Source: Stenomitos frigidus ULC18
GTDB taxonomy: Bacteria; Cyanobacteriota; Cyanobacteriia; Leptolyngbyales; Leptolyngbyaceae
NCBI RefSeq assembly: GCF_003003795.1
Contig: NZ_PVWK01000083.1
Coordinates: 165,156-229,155, forward strand
DNA length: 64,000 nt
Reading direction: 5' to 3'
Position 1 is the first letter of the stretch. Every line of letters begins with the position of its first letter. Positions 1 to 8,454 of this stretch are shown one piece after another. The notes below the pieces were generated by a model that saw only the letters and a list, made by a program, of their open reading frames with translations, did no database searches and was not told the origin of the DNA. Made by a program: the position numbers and the translations under genes.

Positions 1-361
1 TGGTCGTTATCAGATTCCGGCTCAAGATCTGCCAGGATGCCTGAAGTCCGAGCAATTGATTCTCTTAGTGCAGCAATCTGGAATTTACCTGACAGGTTCC
101 CTGCTAACGGTTGATACAGTGGATACGTTGGAGAAACGGGCTATAGAGCGTCCCTCTATGACCGGGAACTGGAAGAATCAACGGCTGGCTCTACATGGGG
201 ATGCAAGCTATTTACCGAAATGTCAGGGTGATGTCAAAATTCAGGGAGCGATCGCGCAACAATCGCTCAACGGCACACTCAACCTCAGTGCTGCCCCTGG
301 AGATATTCCCTTTACGGCAAGGCTAGAAGCACTTCAACCCAAACAACCGCAAGGACACTGA
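1..361 (+). CDS. C-terminal fragment of a truncated, unidentified protein
   Basis: The reading frame is open from base 2 and ends at TGA 359-361, so only the last 119 residues are inside the window. The piece has alternating hydrophobic and polar residues (for example LILLVQQSGIYLTGSLL) and three short segments with spaced cysteines (LPGCLKS, YLPKCQG), suggesting a beta-rich domain rather than membrane helices. It resembles, from memory only, accessory domains of cyanobacterial cation:proton antiporters, which is not enough for a name. Another frame stays open for about 55 codons past the stop (AALRLQPSAAGALPANQ), so a frameshifted longer tail cannot be excluded. Confidence 0.55.
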   Translation, partial: GRYQIPAQDLPGCLKSEQLILLVQQSGIYLTGSLLTVDTVDTLEKRAIERPSMTGNWKNQRLALHGDASYLPKCQGDVKIQGAIAQQSLNGTLNLSAAPGDIPFTARLEALQPKQPQGH

Positions 362-471
362 CAGCCTTGCTGCTGTAGGCACGGCTACTCAAAGAGAAGC
401 CGCTTTGCGTCTACAACCATCAGCCGCAGGAGCTTTGCCAGCTAACCAGGAATCTAGACACCGAGCCACCC

Positions 472-753
472 ATGCAGTATGTTTTGATTATTCACGACGT
501 CGCAGATTATCTAACCTGGAAAAAGGTGTTCGACGAAGCTTCTGATATGAGGAGAGAGGCTGGCGAACGATCGTATCAGGTGCTCAAATACCAGAACAAC
601 TCAAACAGAATTGTGCATTTCTCAATGTGGACTTCGCTTGATGATGCCAGGCGCTTTTTCGAGTCGCCAAAGCTCGTCCAAATTAGAGCCGAAGCGGGCG
701 TCCAAGCGCCTGATTTTATCTATTTGGATCAGCTTGAAGCCGGTACTCTGTGA
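472..753 (+). CDS. antibiotic biosynthesis monooxygenase-like (dimeric alpha/beta barrel) protein
   Basis: A 93-residue protein with the ferredoxin-like fold pattern of the ABM/dimeric alpha-beta barrel group: an N-terminal strand (MQYVLIIHDV), a helix with DYLTWKKVFDEA, a strand ending VHFSMWTSLDDA and a helix with ARRFFESPKLVQIRAEAGV. Close relatives of this length are common in cyanobacteria and are annotated as ABM proteins, but the real substrate is unknown. The ATG at 472 is the only sensible start. Its 3' end overlaps the end of the convergent LuxR gene by 25 bp, which is tight but not unusual. Confidence 0.8.
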   Translation: MQYVLIIHDVADYLTWKKVFDEASDMRREAGERSYQVLKYQNNSNRIVHFSMWTSLDDARRFFESPKLVQIRAEAGVQAPDFIYLDQLEAGTL

Positions 754-1439
754 GTATTGTTTTGTGTCGCAAGCTGTGCCACCATCTCTGCACGAGACGA
801 TACTTCAAGTTTACGAAACATTCGCTTTAAAGCTTGCTTCACAGAATTTTCGGTAATCCAAAGTTCTGCTCCAATTTCTGCGTTGGTTTGCCCTAAAGCC
901 ACCAACTGCGCGATTTGCCATTCACGCGGCGTTAAGCATCCAGCTTTGCTGTTCCCATAACAATCGGTTGTGGCTGTTTGGTGTAGCGATCGCACCGTCG
1001 CCGCCCAAACCGATAAGTGCAAACAGATGGCACTCAAATCAGCTAAATTTTGTGTGTCAAAAGCAAGCATTGACTTTTCACGAGTGCAGCCCACGGCGCC
1101 TACTAATTGACCGCGATCGATGATGGGGCCTGCCATCACGTGCCAATGATCGGGACGGGGACAAATGACTGCCCACGCTTTGGGTGATGTCACCAAGCCT
1201 TCATGGACAGGCGTATGGCGTTCTGCTATGTAACGCGCCACAGGATTATGCTCGATGGATAGGGCCACGTTCAGAATATTTTGAAACTTTCGAGCCGCTT
1301 TTAACTGATCGAAGAAAAAGATCCCCGATCGCTTGGCCGCAAAATAATCCCCGAGTTTTGGCGCCAGGTGCGATCGCAGGTCTGCTTCACTACTGGCTTG
1401 GTTGATGGTTTCAAAAAGAAGCTGCAAGGGACTGGTCAT
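729..1439 (-). CDS. LuxR-family transcriptional regulator with GAF-like sensor domain
   Basis: 236 residues. The first ~150 look like a GAF-type sensor (FFFDQLKAARKFQN, then PVARYIAERHTPVHEG and GPIIDRGQLVGAVGCTRE), and residues ~168-215 form a LuxR-type helix-turn-helix: LTPREWQIAQLVALGQTNAE followed by IGAELWITENSVKQALKRMF. This C-terminal motif is the standard DNA-binding domain of the family. The signal sensed and the targets cannot be read from sequence. It is convergent with the ABM-like gene and overlaps it by 25 bp, so it is not co-transcribed with it. ATG start at 1439. Confidence 0.88.
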   Translation of the reverse strand: MTSPLQLLFETINQASSEADLRSHLAPKLGDYFAAKRSGIFFFDQLKAARKFQNILNVALSIEHNPVARYIAERHTPVHEGLVTSPKAWAVICPRPDHWHVMAGPIIDRGQLVGAVGCTREKSMLAFDTQNLADLSAICLHLSVWAATVRSLHQTATTDCYGNSKAGCLTPREWQIAQLVALGQTNAEIGAELWITENSVKQALKRMFRKLEVSSRAEMVAQLATQNNTHRVPASS

Positions 1440-1534
1440 AGATCAAGTGGTCTGAAGTGTACCTGATCGAGGTCTAGAAGCATGTAGTGGCTCAGATTAT
1501 AGTCCATTAATCTTGAGCACAAAAACAACTTGAC

Positions 1535-1960
1535 ATGACACAAACTGCCATCTTCAGTCCCTTCTTTGCGACCGTGTTTCTAACACTCCTGGTCTGGGTG
1601 TATATGTATAGCCGTCGCATTCGTTTCATTATCAGTCAAAAGCTGCGTCCGGCAGATTTGACTCCCAGTGCCTTCGCACAGCTTTCACCCCCAGGCGTCT
1701 CCAATCCATCAGATAACTTAAAGAACCTGTTCGAGATTCCGGTACTATTCTATGCGCTTGTCCTCTACCTTTTCGTCACGCAGCAAGTGGATAACGTGTA
1801 TGTCGCCGCCGCGTGGGTTTTTGTTGGCTTTCGTGCGCTGCATAGTGCTGTCCACTGCACCTTTAATCGCATCATCCTTCGGTTCTACCTCTACCTTTTT
1901 TCGACGATCGCAGTATGGTTCATCGCCATCCGCTCAGCCTTTGCTCACTTCAGCGTCTGA
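1535..1960 (+). CDS. MAPEG-family membrane protein
   Basis: 141 residues with four hydrophobic segments: ~7-25, ~70-88, ~90-105 and ~117-135. The segment NPSDNLKNLFEIPVLFYAL carries the family signature (NxxE/FE.P.lfY) of MAPEG proteins, a group of membrane glutathione-linked and eicosanoid-linked enzymes; bacterial members mostly have no known substrate. The second signature, around AWVFVGFRALHSAVHCTFN, is also typical (R.lHs..H). ATG at 1535. It is single-gene, between a divergent regulator and the convergent tab2 gene 13 bp away. Confidence 0.88.
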   Translation: MTQTAIFSPFFATVFLTLLVWVYMYSRRIRFIISQKLRPADLTPSAFAQLSPPGVSNPSDNLKNLFEIPVLFYALVLYLFVTQQVDNVYVAAAWVFVGFRALHSAVHCTFNRIILRFYLYLFSTIAVWFIAIRSAFAHFSV

Positions 1961-1973
1961 GCATGCGCGATCG

Positions 1974-2816
1974 CTACGCTTCTGTTTTCAGCAACCAAAA
2001 GCCGCTGTAAGTCATACCAGCATCATCGGGCTGCACCAACAGGAAATGGAGTCCTTGACTGAGTTGCTTGCGGCGCTCAAATTCTTGCCCAGCCGCAGCG
2101 ACTTCAGCATCTTCAAAGGTGGTAAGAATCCAGCGATCGACCAGTCCCGCTTCCAGAATCAAACCATCGGGTGCGCCAGGAATATAGTTGAGCAAGATGG
2201 GTTGCGCTTGTTGCAGCCAGAGCGCCAGTCGCATCGCTTGCCGTCCCCCATCAATGACAACGCCGGGAATGGGAGTGGTGGATGCAAGCCCCAAATTTAG
2301 CGGCAACAGCGATTCAGGCATATCGAGAATGGGAATCATGCGATCGCTAAACGTATCGACCAGATCGGCGGTCGGCAAGACAGCAAACCGCCAGCGATCG
2401 CCCCACAGGGTCTCTGACAGCGGCACTGGCGGCAGTTTATCCAGTGCTAGTGGCTGATAGGGTTGTCCGGTAAAGCCTGCCTGCGTGGGATATTGACGTG
2501 CCCGTTCTTGCAGCCAGCGTTTGAGTGTCGATATCCGACGCGTTGGCTCCACAGCAATGCCGATCTGCTTGCCAACCGGTTCAATGAGATTAAAGGTTTG
2601 CGGTCGAAACACGCGAATGCGATCGGGCCGTGGCTGTCCTGCATCGATCAGCTGTTGCAACTGAACCAGTAGCCAGTCAGCACGTGCTTCGGCTTGAGGG
2701 CAAACCATCGCGTACTGAAAGTCCCCTACAGAATCGCAGACTAGCAATTCCCAAAGCGGATTGCCAGTTTCATCCTGTAGGGGACGACGGTAAAAATCAA
2801 GTTCCCAAACGTGCAT
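1974..2816 (-). CDS. Tab2/Atab2-family RNA-binding protein (DUF1092)
   Basis: 280 residues, full length for the family. The opening MHVWELDFYRRPL and the following LWELLVCD are the family hallmark. Tab2 in Chlamydomonas and ATAB2 in plants bind RNA and are needed for translation of photosystem I reaction-centre mRNA; the cyanobacterial homologues are presumed to act in photosystem biogenesis, which is inference here. The C-terminal half (GAPDGLILEAGLVDRWILTT) is also conserved. The ATG at 2816 has no Shine-Dalgarno; a 17-bp hairpin made of 7-bp repeats ends two bases upstream of it. A 112-bp repeated element lies further upstream. Confidence 0.9.
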   Translation of the reverse strand: MHVWELDFYRRPLQDETGNPLWELLVCDSVGDFQYAMVCPQAEARADWLLVQLQQLIDAGQPRPDRIRVFRPQTFNLIEPVGKQIGIAVEPTRRISTLKRWLQERARQYPTQAGFTGQPYQPLALDKLPPVPLSETLWGDRWRFAVLPTADLVDTFSDRMIPILDMPESLLPLNLGLASTTPIPGVVIDGGRQAMRLALWLQQAQPILLNYIPGAPDGLILEAGLVDRWILTTFEDAEVAAAGQEFERRKQLSQGLHFLLVQPDDAGMTYSGFWLLKTEA

Positions 2817-2818
2817 TG

Positions 2819-2868
2819 GTGATTAGTGATTAGTTTTTAGAAGACTCTAACAACTAATCACTAATCAC
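2819..2868. repeat. heptamer-based 17-bp hairpin abutting the tab2 start codon
   Basis: Arms 2819-2835 and 2852-2868 are perfect inverted complements (GTGATTAGTGATTAGTT and its reverse complement), with a 16-base loop. Each arm is built from tandem 7-bp GATTAGT/CTAATCA units. In the tab2 mRNA the hairpin ends two bases before the AUG. See findings for its possible effect on initiation. Confidence 0.85.
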
Positions 2869-2898
2869 TAACAACTTCTTAAGGTAGTGCCATTATGT

Positions 2899-3010
2899 GA
2901 AGGCCAAAAAATAAGCAACAACTATAAAGTTGCTGTGAGAATCAAGTAATCGGCAAACAGCACCCCACAACAAAGGGTGTACTCGTTAAACGCTCCTCCC
3001 ACTACTTTGC
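2899..3010. repeat. 112-bp structured repeat, copy A
   Basis: Matches 56229-56341 over its whole length at roughly 85 percent with one single-base gap; the last ~30 bases (from ACTCGTTAAACGCTCC on) are identical. Flanking sequence is unrelated. It contains a stem AGCAAC/GTTGCT at 2913-2932 and a stem CACCC/GGGTG around loop CACAACAAA (2960-2978). Read on the minus strand, the first stem is followed by TATTTTTT, like an intrinsic terminator; read on the plus strand it has a CTCCTCCCAC anti-Shine-Dalgarno-like segment. It lies 83 bp upstream of tab2 and 118 bp past the glmU stop. The rest of the 2817-3127 gap shows no gene. Confidence 0.8.
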
Positions 3011-3127
3011 TACGAGGCTTAAGGGTCGTTAAAGGATGAGCGTAATTACTTAGAAACGCCTCCGCTGCCGTTTTCTCTTGATTGTTTCTTCAAAAAGAAA
3101 GGCCTCAAGGGGTTTTAAAGGAGTCGG

Positions 3128-4504
3128 CTAAGCCTCGGGTTTCGCTTTCAGTTTCCAACCGGGTTTAATGACCTGACGAGCACGGGCAATCACCAGGCAA
3201 TCATCAGGGACATCTTCAGTCACCGTTGAGCCTGCAGCAATGTTAACCCCTTCGCCGATCGTGATGGGTGCCACCAGAACACTGTTAGAGCCGGTTTTCG
3301 TACGATCGCCAATTTGTGTCCGGTGCTTTTTCACACCATCATAGTTAGCGGTGATTGTACCTGCACCCACATTGACCTGATTTCCAGCCGTGGTGTCACC
3401 GAGATACGACAGATGTGCGACATTAGTGCGATCGCCCAGCTTCGTATTCTTCAATTCCACAAAATTACCAATGCGGCAGCCAGAGCCTGTTTCCACATGT
3501 CCCCGTAGATGGGCATAGGGACCAATACGCGTGCCCGCTGCCACTGTGCTATCGGTAACAACGGAGTACATCACCGTCACTTGCTGACCAATCTGGCTAT
3601 GCTCAATCAAGCTACTGGGGCCAATGCGACTACCCGCCTGGATGGTTGTCTTGCCACGGAGATGGGTTTGCGGCTCGATCACCACATCGGCTTCCAGCCC
3701 TACCGTATCGTCGATCGTGATGCTGCTTGGGTCAATCAGCGTCACGCCTGCTGCCATCCAATGATCCTTAATGCGCGTTTGCAGAATGTCATAAGCAGCA
3801 GCCAGTTGCTTGCGATCGTTGATACCCAGAATTTCCTGGTAGTCTTCCACATCCACAGCCATCACCGGATTAAGGAAGTTGACTGTATCCGTCAGGTAAT
3901 ACTCTCTTTGATCATTGTCAGCCGTCAGCTTAGGCAACGCTTCTGCTAAGTCAGCCCACCGGAAACAGTAAACGCCCGCATTAATCCGACGATTCTGTTT
4001 CTGTGCAGGCGTGCAGTCTCTGTCTTCCACAATTTGCTGCAAGCGATTTTGACTATCACAAAACACGCGTCCATACCCCTTCGGATTGGGTAGCTGAGCC
4101 GTTAAGATCGTCGCGGCATTGTGGTGTTCTCGGTGGGTCTCCAGCAGACGCTTCAACGTTTGGGGACGCAGCAAGGGCACATCTCCATTCAAAATCAGCA
4201 AGTCGCCCTGAAAGCCCTTCAAATGCGTCAATAGCTGCTGTGCGGCATGTCCGGTTCCTAGTTGTACAGTCTGCTCGACAAACTCAATGTTCGGCGCAGC
4301 ATCGTCCTCAAGGTTGGTGAGTGCCTGTGTAATGAGCTCACCCCGATAGCCCACAATGACCAGCCGTCTGGCCGTCTCAATCTCTGACAGACTACCGAGC
4401 ACCCACTCGACCAGAGATTTGCCTCCGAGTCGATGAAGCACTTTAGGCAAGTCAGATTTCATCCGTGTGCCGCGTCCAGCAGCCAAAATTGCAACCGCTA
4501 CCAT
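3128..4504 (-). CDS. glmU: bifunctional UDP-GlcNAc pyrophosphorylase / glucosamine-1-phosphate acetyltransferase GlmU
   Basis: Cytoplasmic enzyme that acetylates glucosamine-1-phosphate and then uridylylates it to UDP-GlcNAc for peptidoglycan and lipopolysaccharide. The N-terminal nucleotidyltransferase has the loop [18 protein letters not shown] and a GTGHAAQQ motif; the C-terminal half is a left-handed beta-helix of hexapeptide repeats ([47 protein letters not shown]). I chose ATG 4504, giving 458 residues as usual for GlmU, because an AGGTGG Shine-Dalgarno lies 9 bases upstream; a GTG five codons earlier is possible. Monocistronic as far as seen. Confidence 0.97.
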   Translation of the reverse strand: MVAVAILAAGRGTRMKSDLPKVLHRLGGKSLVEWVLGSLSEIETARRLVIVGYRGELITQALTNLEDDAAPNIEFVEQTVQLGTGHAAQQLLTHLKGFQGDLLILNGDVPLLRPQTLKRLLETHREHHNAATILTAQLPNPKGYGRVFCDSQNRLQQIVEDRDCTPAQKQNRRINAGVYCFRWADLAEALPKLTADNDQREYYLTDTVNFLNPVMAVDVEDYQEILGINDRKQLAAAYDILQTRIKDHWMAAGVTLIDPSSITIDDTVGLEADVVIEPQTHLRGKTTIQAGSRIGPSSLIEHSQIGQQVTVMYSVVTDSTVAAGTRIGPYAHLRGHVETGSGCRIGNFVELKNTKLGDRTNVAHLSYLGDTTAGNQVNVGAGTITANYDGVKKHRTQIGDRTKTGSNSVLVAPITIGEGVNIAAGSTVTEDVPDDCLVIARARQVIKPGWKLKAKPEA

Positions 4505-4936
4505 TGTCGTCTGCGCCACCTAATTTGCTGTGGAGAAGAGTGCGATCGCTCGCGTCTGCCTCTCCGCCTCTTCACGCTCTACAGAATACCATTCACGACA
4601 CTGACATAAACTTGCATTCCAGCTTTTCAGATTTTATAGCTGTTGTCACAAAGCTTAGGACATTGGGATCAAAGGGGGAGTGGGGGCGTGCCCCCAGCCA
4701 GGGTTTCCACCCCTGCACCCCGTCCTAACCAGCATGGCTATAGCTATAATTCATCCGTGACGGAGGGTTTTGTTCATCGTGTTTCGAACACGTAAGGCTT
4801 CCGTAGAACCGTACCAATTCAATATGAGAGTACACATAGCTTGCAAGGGCACGGCAATGTAGTGCCTCTACCCAACGATGAATCGGCTCTACGGAAGAAC
4901 CAACAGATTTAAACACCAGCCCAGAGTCGACAGGGG
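4505..4936. other. intergenic region with nested inverted repeats
   Basis: No coding region is convincing here. Between 4798 and 4897 there is a palindromic block: outer arms CTTCCGTAGA (4798-4807) and TCTACGGAAG (4888-4897), and an inner small hairpin GGCAC/GTGCC (4848-4866). The 12-mer CCGTAGAACCGT at 4801 recurs in the hairpin at 8664. Remaining sequence is unremarkable upstream sequence of glmU and downstream sequence of the HD-GYP gene. Confidence 0.6.
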
Positions 4937-5956
4937 TCAGGCAGGTTGGGGCACGGGTGCTAAAGCCAGAGGTAAGGCGGCTGTTTCTGTTTGTACAGAA
5001 CGGATAAACTCCTCAAACTGTTGGATCAATTCAGGGTTACGCCAGCCCGTTGCGGTTTCTTCTTTCAAAATAATGAGTGCATCGATCGGGGTAAAGGCTT
5101 TTTTATAAGGGCGCTCACTCGTTAGAGCATCATAAATATCAATGATTTGAAAAATCTGAGCTAAAAGCGGAATTTGCTCTCCTAAAAGTCCGTCAGGATA
5201 GCCTGTCCCGTCCCAGCGCTCGTGGTGATGACGGATAATCGGCAGCACTCCACGCATGGTTCGCAGCGGTTGGCAGATCTTCACTCCAATGAGCACATGC
5301 TGCTGCATGATTTCCCATTCTTCCGGCGTGAGTTTACCTGGCTTTAGCAAAATAGCGTCGGGAATGCCGACCTTGCCGATGTCGTGCAGATAGCCACCCC
5401 ACATGAGATCACGGATTTCAATGCGGGAGAGGCCGAGAAATTCTCCGAAGGCTTGACCGTGAGCCACGAGCCGTTCGCAATGATCGCCTGTGTTAGGGTC
5501 ACGACTTTCGACCGTTTGGGCGATCGAAAAGAGCACTTTTTCGGCGTGGTCAAGGTCTTCGTTAAGACGCTTTTGACGAATCAGTGATTTGACACGAGCA
5601 GACAGTTCCAGCTGATCAAACGGTTTGGTCAAGAAGTCATCACCACCAGCTTCAATGCCTTTCAGCCGAGCGCGACGATCGTCCAGCGCCGTGACAAAAA
5701 CCACAGGAGTCAGCCGCGTTTGCTCATCTTGTTTCAGACGACGGCACACTTCAAAGCCATCCATCCCAGGCATCATGACATCAAGCAAAATCAAGTCGGG
5801 GTTCGTTGCAACCATAGAGTCTAACGCTGCTGGGCCACTATCTGCCTCTAGCACGTCGTAGCCTTCGACTGAAAGCAATGCAACGGCTGTTAGTCGGCTG
5901 GAGGGGTTGTCATCAACAACAAGCACTCTGGGTCGCTCTGTATAGAGGCGGTTCAC
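4937..5956 (-). CDS. response regulator with HD-GYP phosphodiesterase domain (RpfG-like)
   Basis: 339 residues. A receiver domain (residues ~10-125) has the acidic pair DD 15-16, phospho-acceptor Asp59 in LLDVMMPGMDG and Lys111 in TKPFD. A HD-GYP domain follows, with the metal-binding HD at 191-192 (HDIGKVGIPD) and the GYP motif at 252-254 (HHERWDGTGYPDGL). HD-GYP domains hydrolyse cyclic di-GMP, so this is probably a phosphorylation-controlled c-di-GMP phosphodiesterase; the partner kinase is not nearby. I chose GTG 5956 because a GAGG lies 9 bases upstream; the longer frame reaches 6004. Confidence 0.93.
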   Translation of the reverse strand: MNRLYTERPRVLVVDDNPSSRLTAVALLSVEGYDVLEADSGPAALDSMVATNPDLILLDVMMPGMDGFEVCRRLKQDEQTRLTPVVFVTALDDRRARLKGIEAGGDDFLTKPFDQLELSARVKSLIRQKRLNEDLDHAEKVLFSIAQTVESRDPNTGDHCERLVAHGQAFGEFLGLSRIEIRDLMWGGYLHDIGKVGIPDAILLKPGKLTPEEWEIMQQHVLIGVKICQPLRTMRGVLPIIRHHHERWDGTGYPDGLLGEQIPLLAQIFQIIDIYDALTSERPYKKAFTPIDALIILKEETATGWRNPELIQQFEEFIRSVQTETAALPLALAPVPQPA

Positions 5957-6244
5957 TAAAGCAGACCTCACGCTAAGGATTATTCTAACTGCTCCACAGC
6001 GCACAGTTCAGCAGGCGCTGGATGGGTTCATGGGGCAGTGAACTCCAGTATGGGCTTTTGTTTAGAGGGAGAAATCGGGTTTTCTACGGAAGTTAGTATT
6101 TCCGTGCACTGGGTAAGTTCACCAGGATTAGCCTCAATTTTGACAAACAGAATGATTGCTTAGAAGCCTACTGTTACCCAGCTATCAGGAACCTGTAGGA
6201 CTTAGATAAAAGCAACTGTAAAAGTAACTGAGCGATCGCGATCG

Positions 6245-6475
6245 CTAAACTTCAGTTGTGATTTGAGGGTGAGGCTTGCTATGACGGTTGGAGATCTCAG
6301 CCTGAAGCGTTGGCAACCACTCGACTGAAACCTGCGGCGGTGGCAAGCTACTCGCATTACATGTGGGATCGCTTTTTTCTAAAATCTCAAGGCGACAACG
6401 GCGGCACAGCCAGTAGGATTTACCAGAGCGGATATGCCGCAGTAAAATATCGGAACATAAAGGGCAGCTTGCCAT
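6245..6475 (-). CDS. small zinc-ribbon-like conserved cyanobacterial protein
   Basis: 76 residues from ATG 6475. The N-terminus MASCPLCSDILLRHIRSGK, then YWLCRRCRLE, gives two CxxC knuckles (C4, C7, C25, C28 by this start) spaced as in a zinc ribbon with a conserved LLRH.R...YW.C core. I have seen this pattern in short cyanobacterial proteins of unknown function. The C-terminal ~45 residues are low-complexity and polar. The longer frame to 6511 adds 12 residues unlike the family, so 6475 is preferred. No operon partner. Confidence 0.75.
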   Translation of the reverse strand: MASCPLCSDILLRHIRSGKSYWLCRRCRLEILEKSDPTCNASSLPPPQVSVEWLPTLQAEISNRHSKPHPQITTEV

Positions 6476-6833
6476 TTTATTACCAGTTGAATGTTTATTG
6501 TTAAAAAACAAGGCGCTAAGAACGTTGCTTTAAATATGACAGTCGTCTTTTCGCACGACTACAGTCTGTGGATATATTTTGTTCCACAGAGCTTCTTTCA
6601 CTATTAGGATCATTGAGTGGCGAGTGATCCCCTTGACAATCCTGATGCTTATGTTGACTATTCTTGCTGTATAAATACAAAGATGCCTGTATATGTAACT
6701 ACAACTTAAATTAACTTTATGCACTTGACAAAACTCTGTTTTTTTATGCTTTGTAACGGTGCTGTTTCACTGCAAGCGGCGAATTTAAGCAATATGAAGA
6801 CAGCACTAACGCGTTTCAAGCTTCACTAGTCTT
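6476..6833. other. AT-rich intergenic region, nothing identified
   Basis: About 360 bp of AT-rich sequence between a minus-strand and a plus-strand gene, so it should hold divergent promoters. TTGACA-like hexamers occur near 6633 and 6655, but no -10 element is at a convincing distance. No hairpin, RNA gene or repeat stands out. Confidence 0.4.
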
Positions 6834-7127
6834 ATGAGAGCCAGAATTGAACATGACATTGTATTTCTGCATCGCGAAGATGTGCCGGAATACAAAAAAG
6901 GCGGTTCAGTTGTGAGAAACAGCTATTTTTGGGCACTGCGATCGATCGCCGCACAGTCATATCGTCAGCGTGACTGGGAATACGAAGCAGAGGTCTGGCT
7001 TGCACTCCAGCGTATGTTACTTTCCTTTACTGAATCGGGCTACCTAGGCTTACGAGAAACGCAGTTGGAGTTTCCGGCTGAGGCAGACATTCCAGCCGTC
7101 TTAAAGCCGATCGCAACCTGGGAATGA
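6834..7127 (+). CDS. hypothetical protein
   Basis: 97 residues that I do not recognise. It is mostly helical in appearance, with a tryptophan-rich middle (YFWALRSIAAQSYRQRDWEY followed by EAEVWLALQRM) and an acidic C-terminus ending IATWE. There is no signal peptide, membrane segment or metal motif. Codon use resembles its neighbours and GCGATCGC-like words occur inside, so it looks native. The start ATG follows CTT without a clear Shine-Dalgarno. A small hairpin GTCGATT/AATCGAC follows the stop at ~7139 and may end transcription. Confidence 0.6.
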   Translation: MRARIEHDIVFLHREDVPEYKKGGSVVRNSYFWALRSIAAQSYRQRDWEYEAEVWLALQRMLLSFTESGYLGLRETQLEFPAEADIPAVLKPIATWE

Positions 7128-7583
7128 TGCTTAGGAGCGTCGATTATCTAAAATCGACAAATTACAGCAATTTTCGTTTGAATAAGCCACATCGACTGAG
7201 TGTGAGCGTCTGGTTCGCGCCTGCGAGCAGGATGCTCGATTGTGGCTGACCCATTTGCAAACGGCTGTATTTGCAGGTAGGGGCGCACGGCCCTATGGGA
7301 AATGCCGGAGTGATTAAATTCGTGTTCCTTAGCATGTAACATGGGCGCGTTAGCTGCGATACAAAGGTGTTATGAGGATGGCATGACAAGGGAGCTTGCT
7401 AAAATGCCTTAGCAGTGTCGTTTTACAGTACACAAGCAGCTTGCTTTCTGAATTCGTCTGCTAGACACTGGCAGTCTCATGGCTGCGACCCGAATCGTTG
7501 TGGAAGCGACGTTCTATGGCAACGTTCCCTGTTTCTACGATCGGAGGGGTTTGTGCAGAATTAATCGCTTCAGGAGTTACAGG
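7128..7583. other. intergenic region upstream of crcB
   Basis: 456 bp with no convincing gene. It holds the weak hairpin near 7139-7157 and a short TAGGG/CCCTA hairpin (7278-7295) of the GTAGGGGC family seen elsewhere in the window. A frame continuous with crcB extends to 7479 but lacks family similarity. I looked for a fluoride riboswitch and did not find its consensus. Confidence 0.5.
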
Positions 7584-8039
7584 ATGTTAGTGACCCTCTT
7601 GCATCACGTTTTAAACGGTTTGGGTAAAACGCTAGGGCTTCTGTCTGCGATCGATCCGTCTCTCCGCGCACCGTTCGCAGTGATTCTGGGAGCCATTCCG
7701 GGGGCGCTAAGCCGTTATTATTTAACGCTGTTTTTTGCTCGGTGGTTGGGCGCTAGTTTTCCGTACGGCACCTTTGTCATCAACCTCACAGGCGCAATGG
7801 TAATGGGCTTTTTTATCACCTTGACGCTGGAGCGAACAATGACTTCACCAGAACTGCGATTGCTCGTCGCCACTGGTTTCTTAGGGTCATACACTACCTT
7901 TTCTAGCTATGAGTTAGATACATTCAACCTGCTGCAGTCGGGCAACAGAGGCTTAGCGTTGGTGTATTGGCTAGGTAGCGCGGTTTTAGGCTTTCTCAGC
8001 CTAGAGTTAGGCAACCTGCTGGCAAGGAGGGTGTCGTGA
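7584..8039 (+). CDS. crcB: fluoride ion exporter CrcB/Fluc
   Basis: 151 residues, a small dual-topology membrane channel that exports fluoride. Four hydrophobic segments are present and the family core is clear: GAIPGALSRYYL, then PYGTFVINLTGAMVMGF, then ATGFLGSYTTFSSYELDT, which carries the conserved pore-lining residues (N, GxxGxxTTFSxxxxE). The start is ATG 7584: an AGGAG lies 7 bases upstream. The longer frame from 7479 adds 35 residues without membrane character. Cyanobacteria often carry two crcB genes, but only one is in view. Confidence 0.93.
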   Translation: MLVTLLHHVLNGLGKTLGLLSAIDPSLRAPFAVILGAIPGALSRYYLTLFFARWLGASFPYGTFVINLTGAMVMGFFITLTLERTMTSPELRLLVATGFLGSYTTFSSYELDTFNLLQSGNRGLALVYWLGSAVLGFLSLELGNLLARRVS

Positions 8040-8454
8040 TAGCGTGGAAGCCACCCTAACAACTGGCAACCCCCACCTAGACAAGGGTCTGGGAAAGGTT
8101 CCCGGTACTTATTTTGTAAAGCTTATATGAATTAGATTGCTACATGTGTAAGACTTATATAAAGTGTGCAATGGCTAAGAGCGCAACCTGCGCGCAAACG
8201 CATTGATTTGCCCTCCTTAAAAACCTCGCACCATTGAGGTTTAGGGGATCAAGTGTGGGTCCTAGCAAGTTGAAGTAACGCAGTCAAAGGTCGGTTGCAG
8301 TCTGTTCAGCAACGTTGCTGACAAAAATCAAACTGGCAGCAACCTGCTTGGCATTCAAATTTAGTTCTTTTAATCTCTAAAGTCGAAAAGTTGACGGGTT
8401 CAGTGCTCTACCAGGCGAAGAAATACGTACGTTTTGTGAGAGCATCAGGCGCAT
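8040..8454. other. intergenic region with one 7-bp hairpin
   Basis: 415 bp without a supported gene. Hairpin AAACCTC (8221-8227) / GAGGTTT (8236-8242) has, on the minus strand, a run TTTTTAAGG after it. Two similar segments, AAAGCTTATATGA and AAGACTTATATAA, lie ~30 bp apart near 8118-8162. Role unknown. Confidence 0.45.

Noticed and set aside
2899..3010. Yfr1 or Yfr2 small RNA
   Set aside because: CGCTCCTCCCAC resembles the Yfr1 unpaired motif but is not it, and the flanking hairpins do not match what I know of either family. Left unnamed.
7479..7583. N-terminal extension of crcB and a possible fluoride riboswitch upstream
   Set aside because: The extension lacks family similarity and ATG 7584 has AGGAG at 7 bases. 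The fluoride riboswitch consensus (GGCGATGG ... CTGATG) is not found in 7128-7583.
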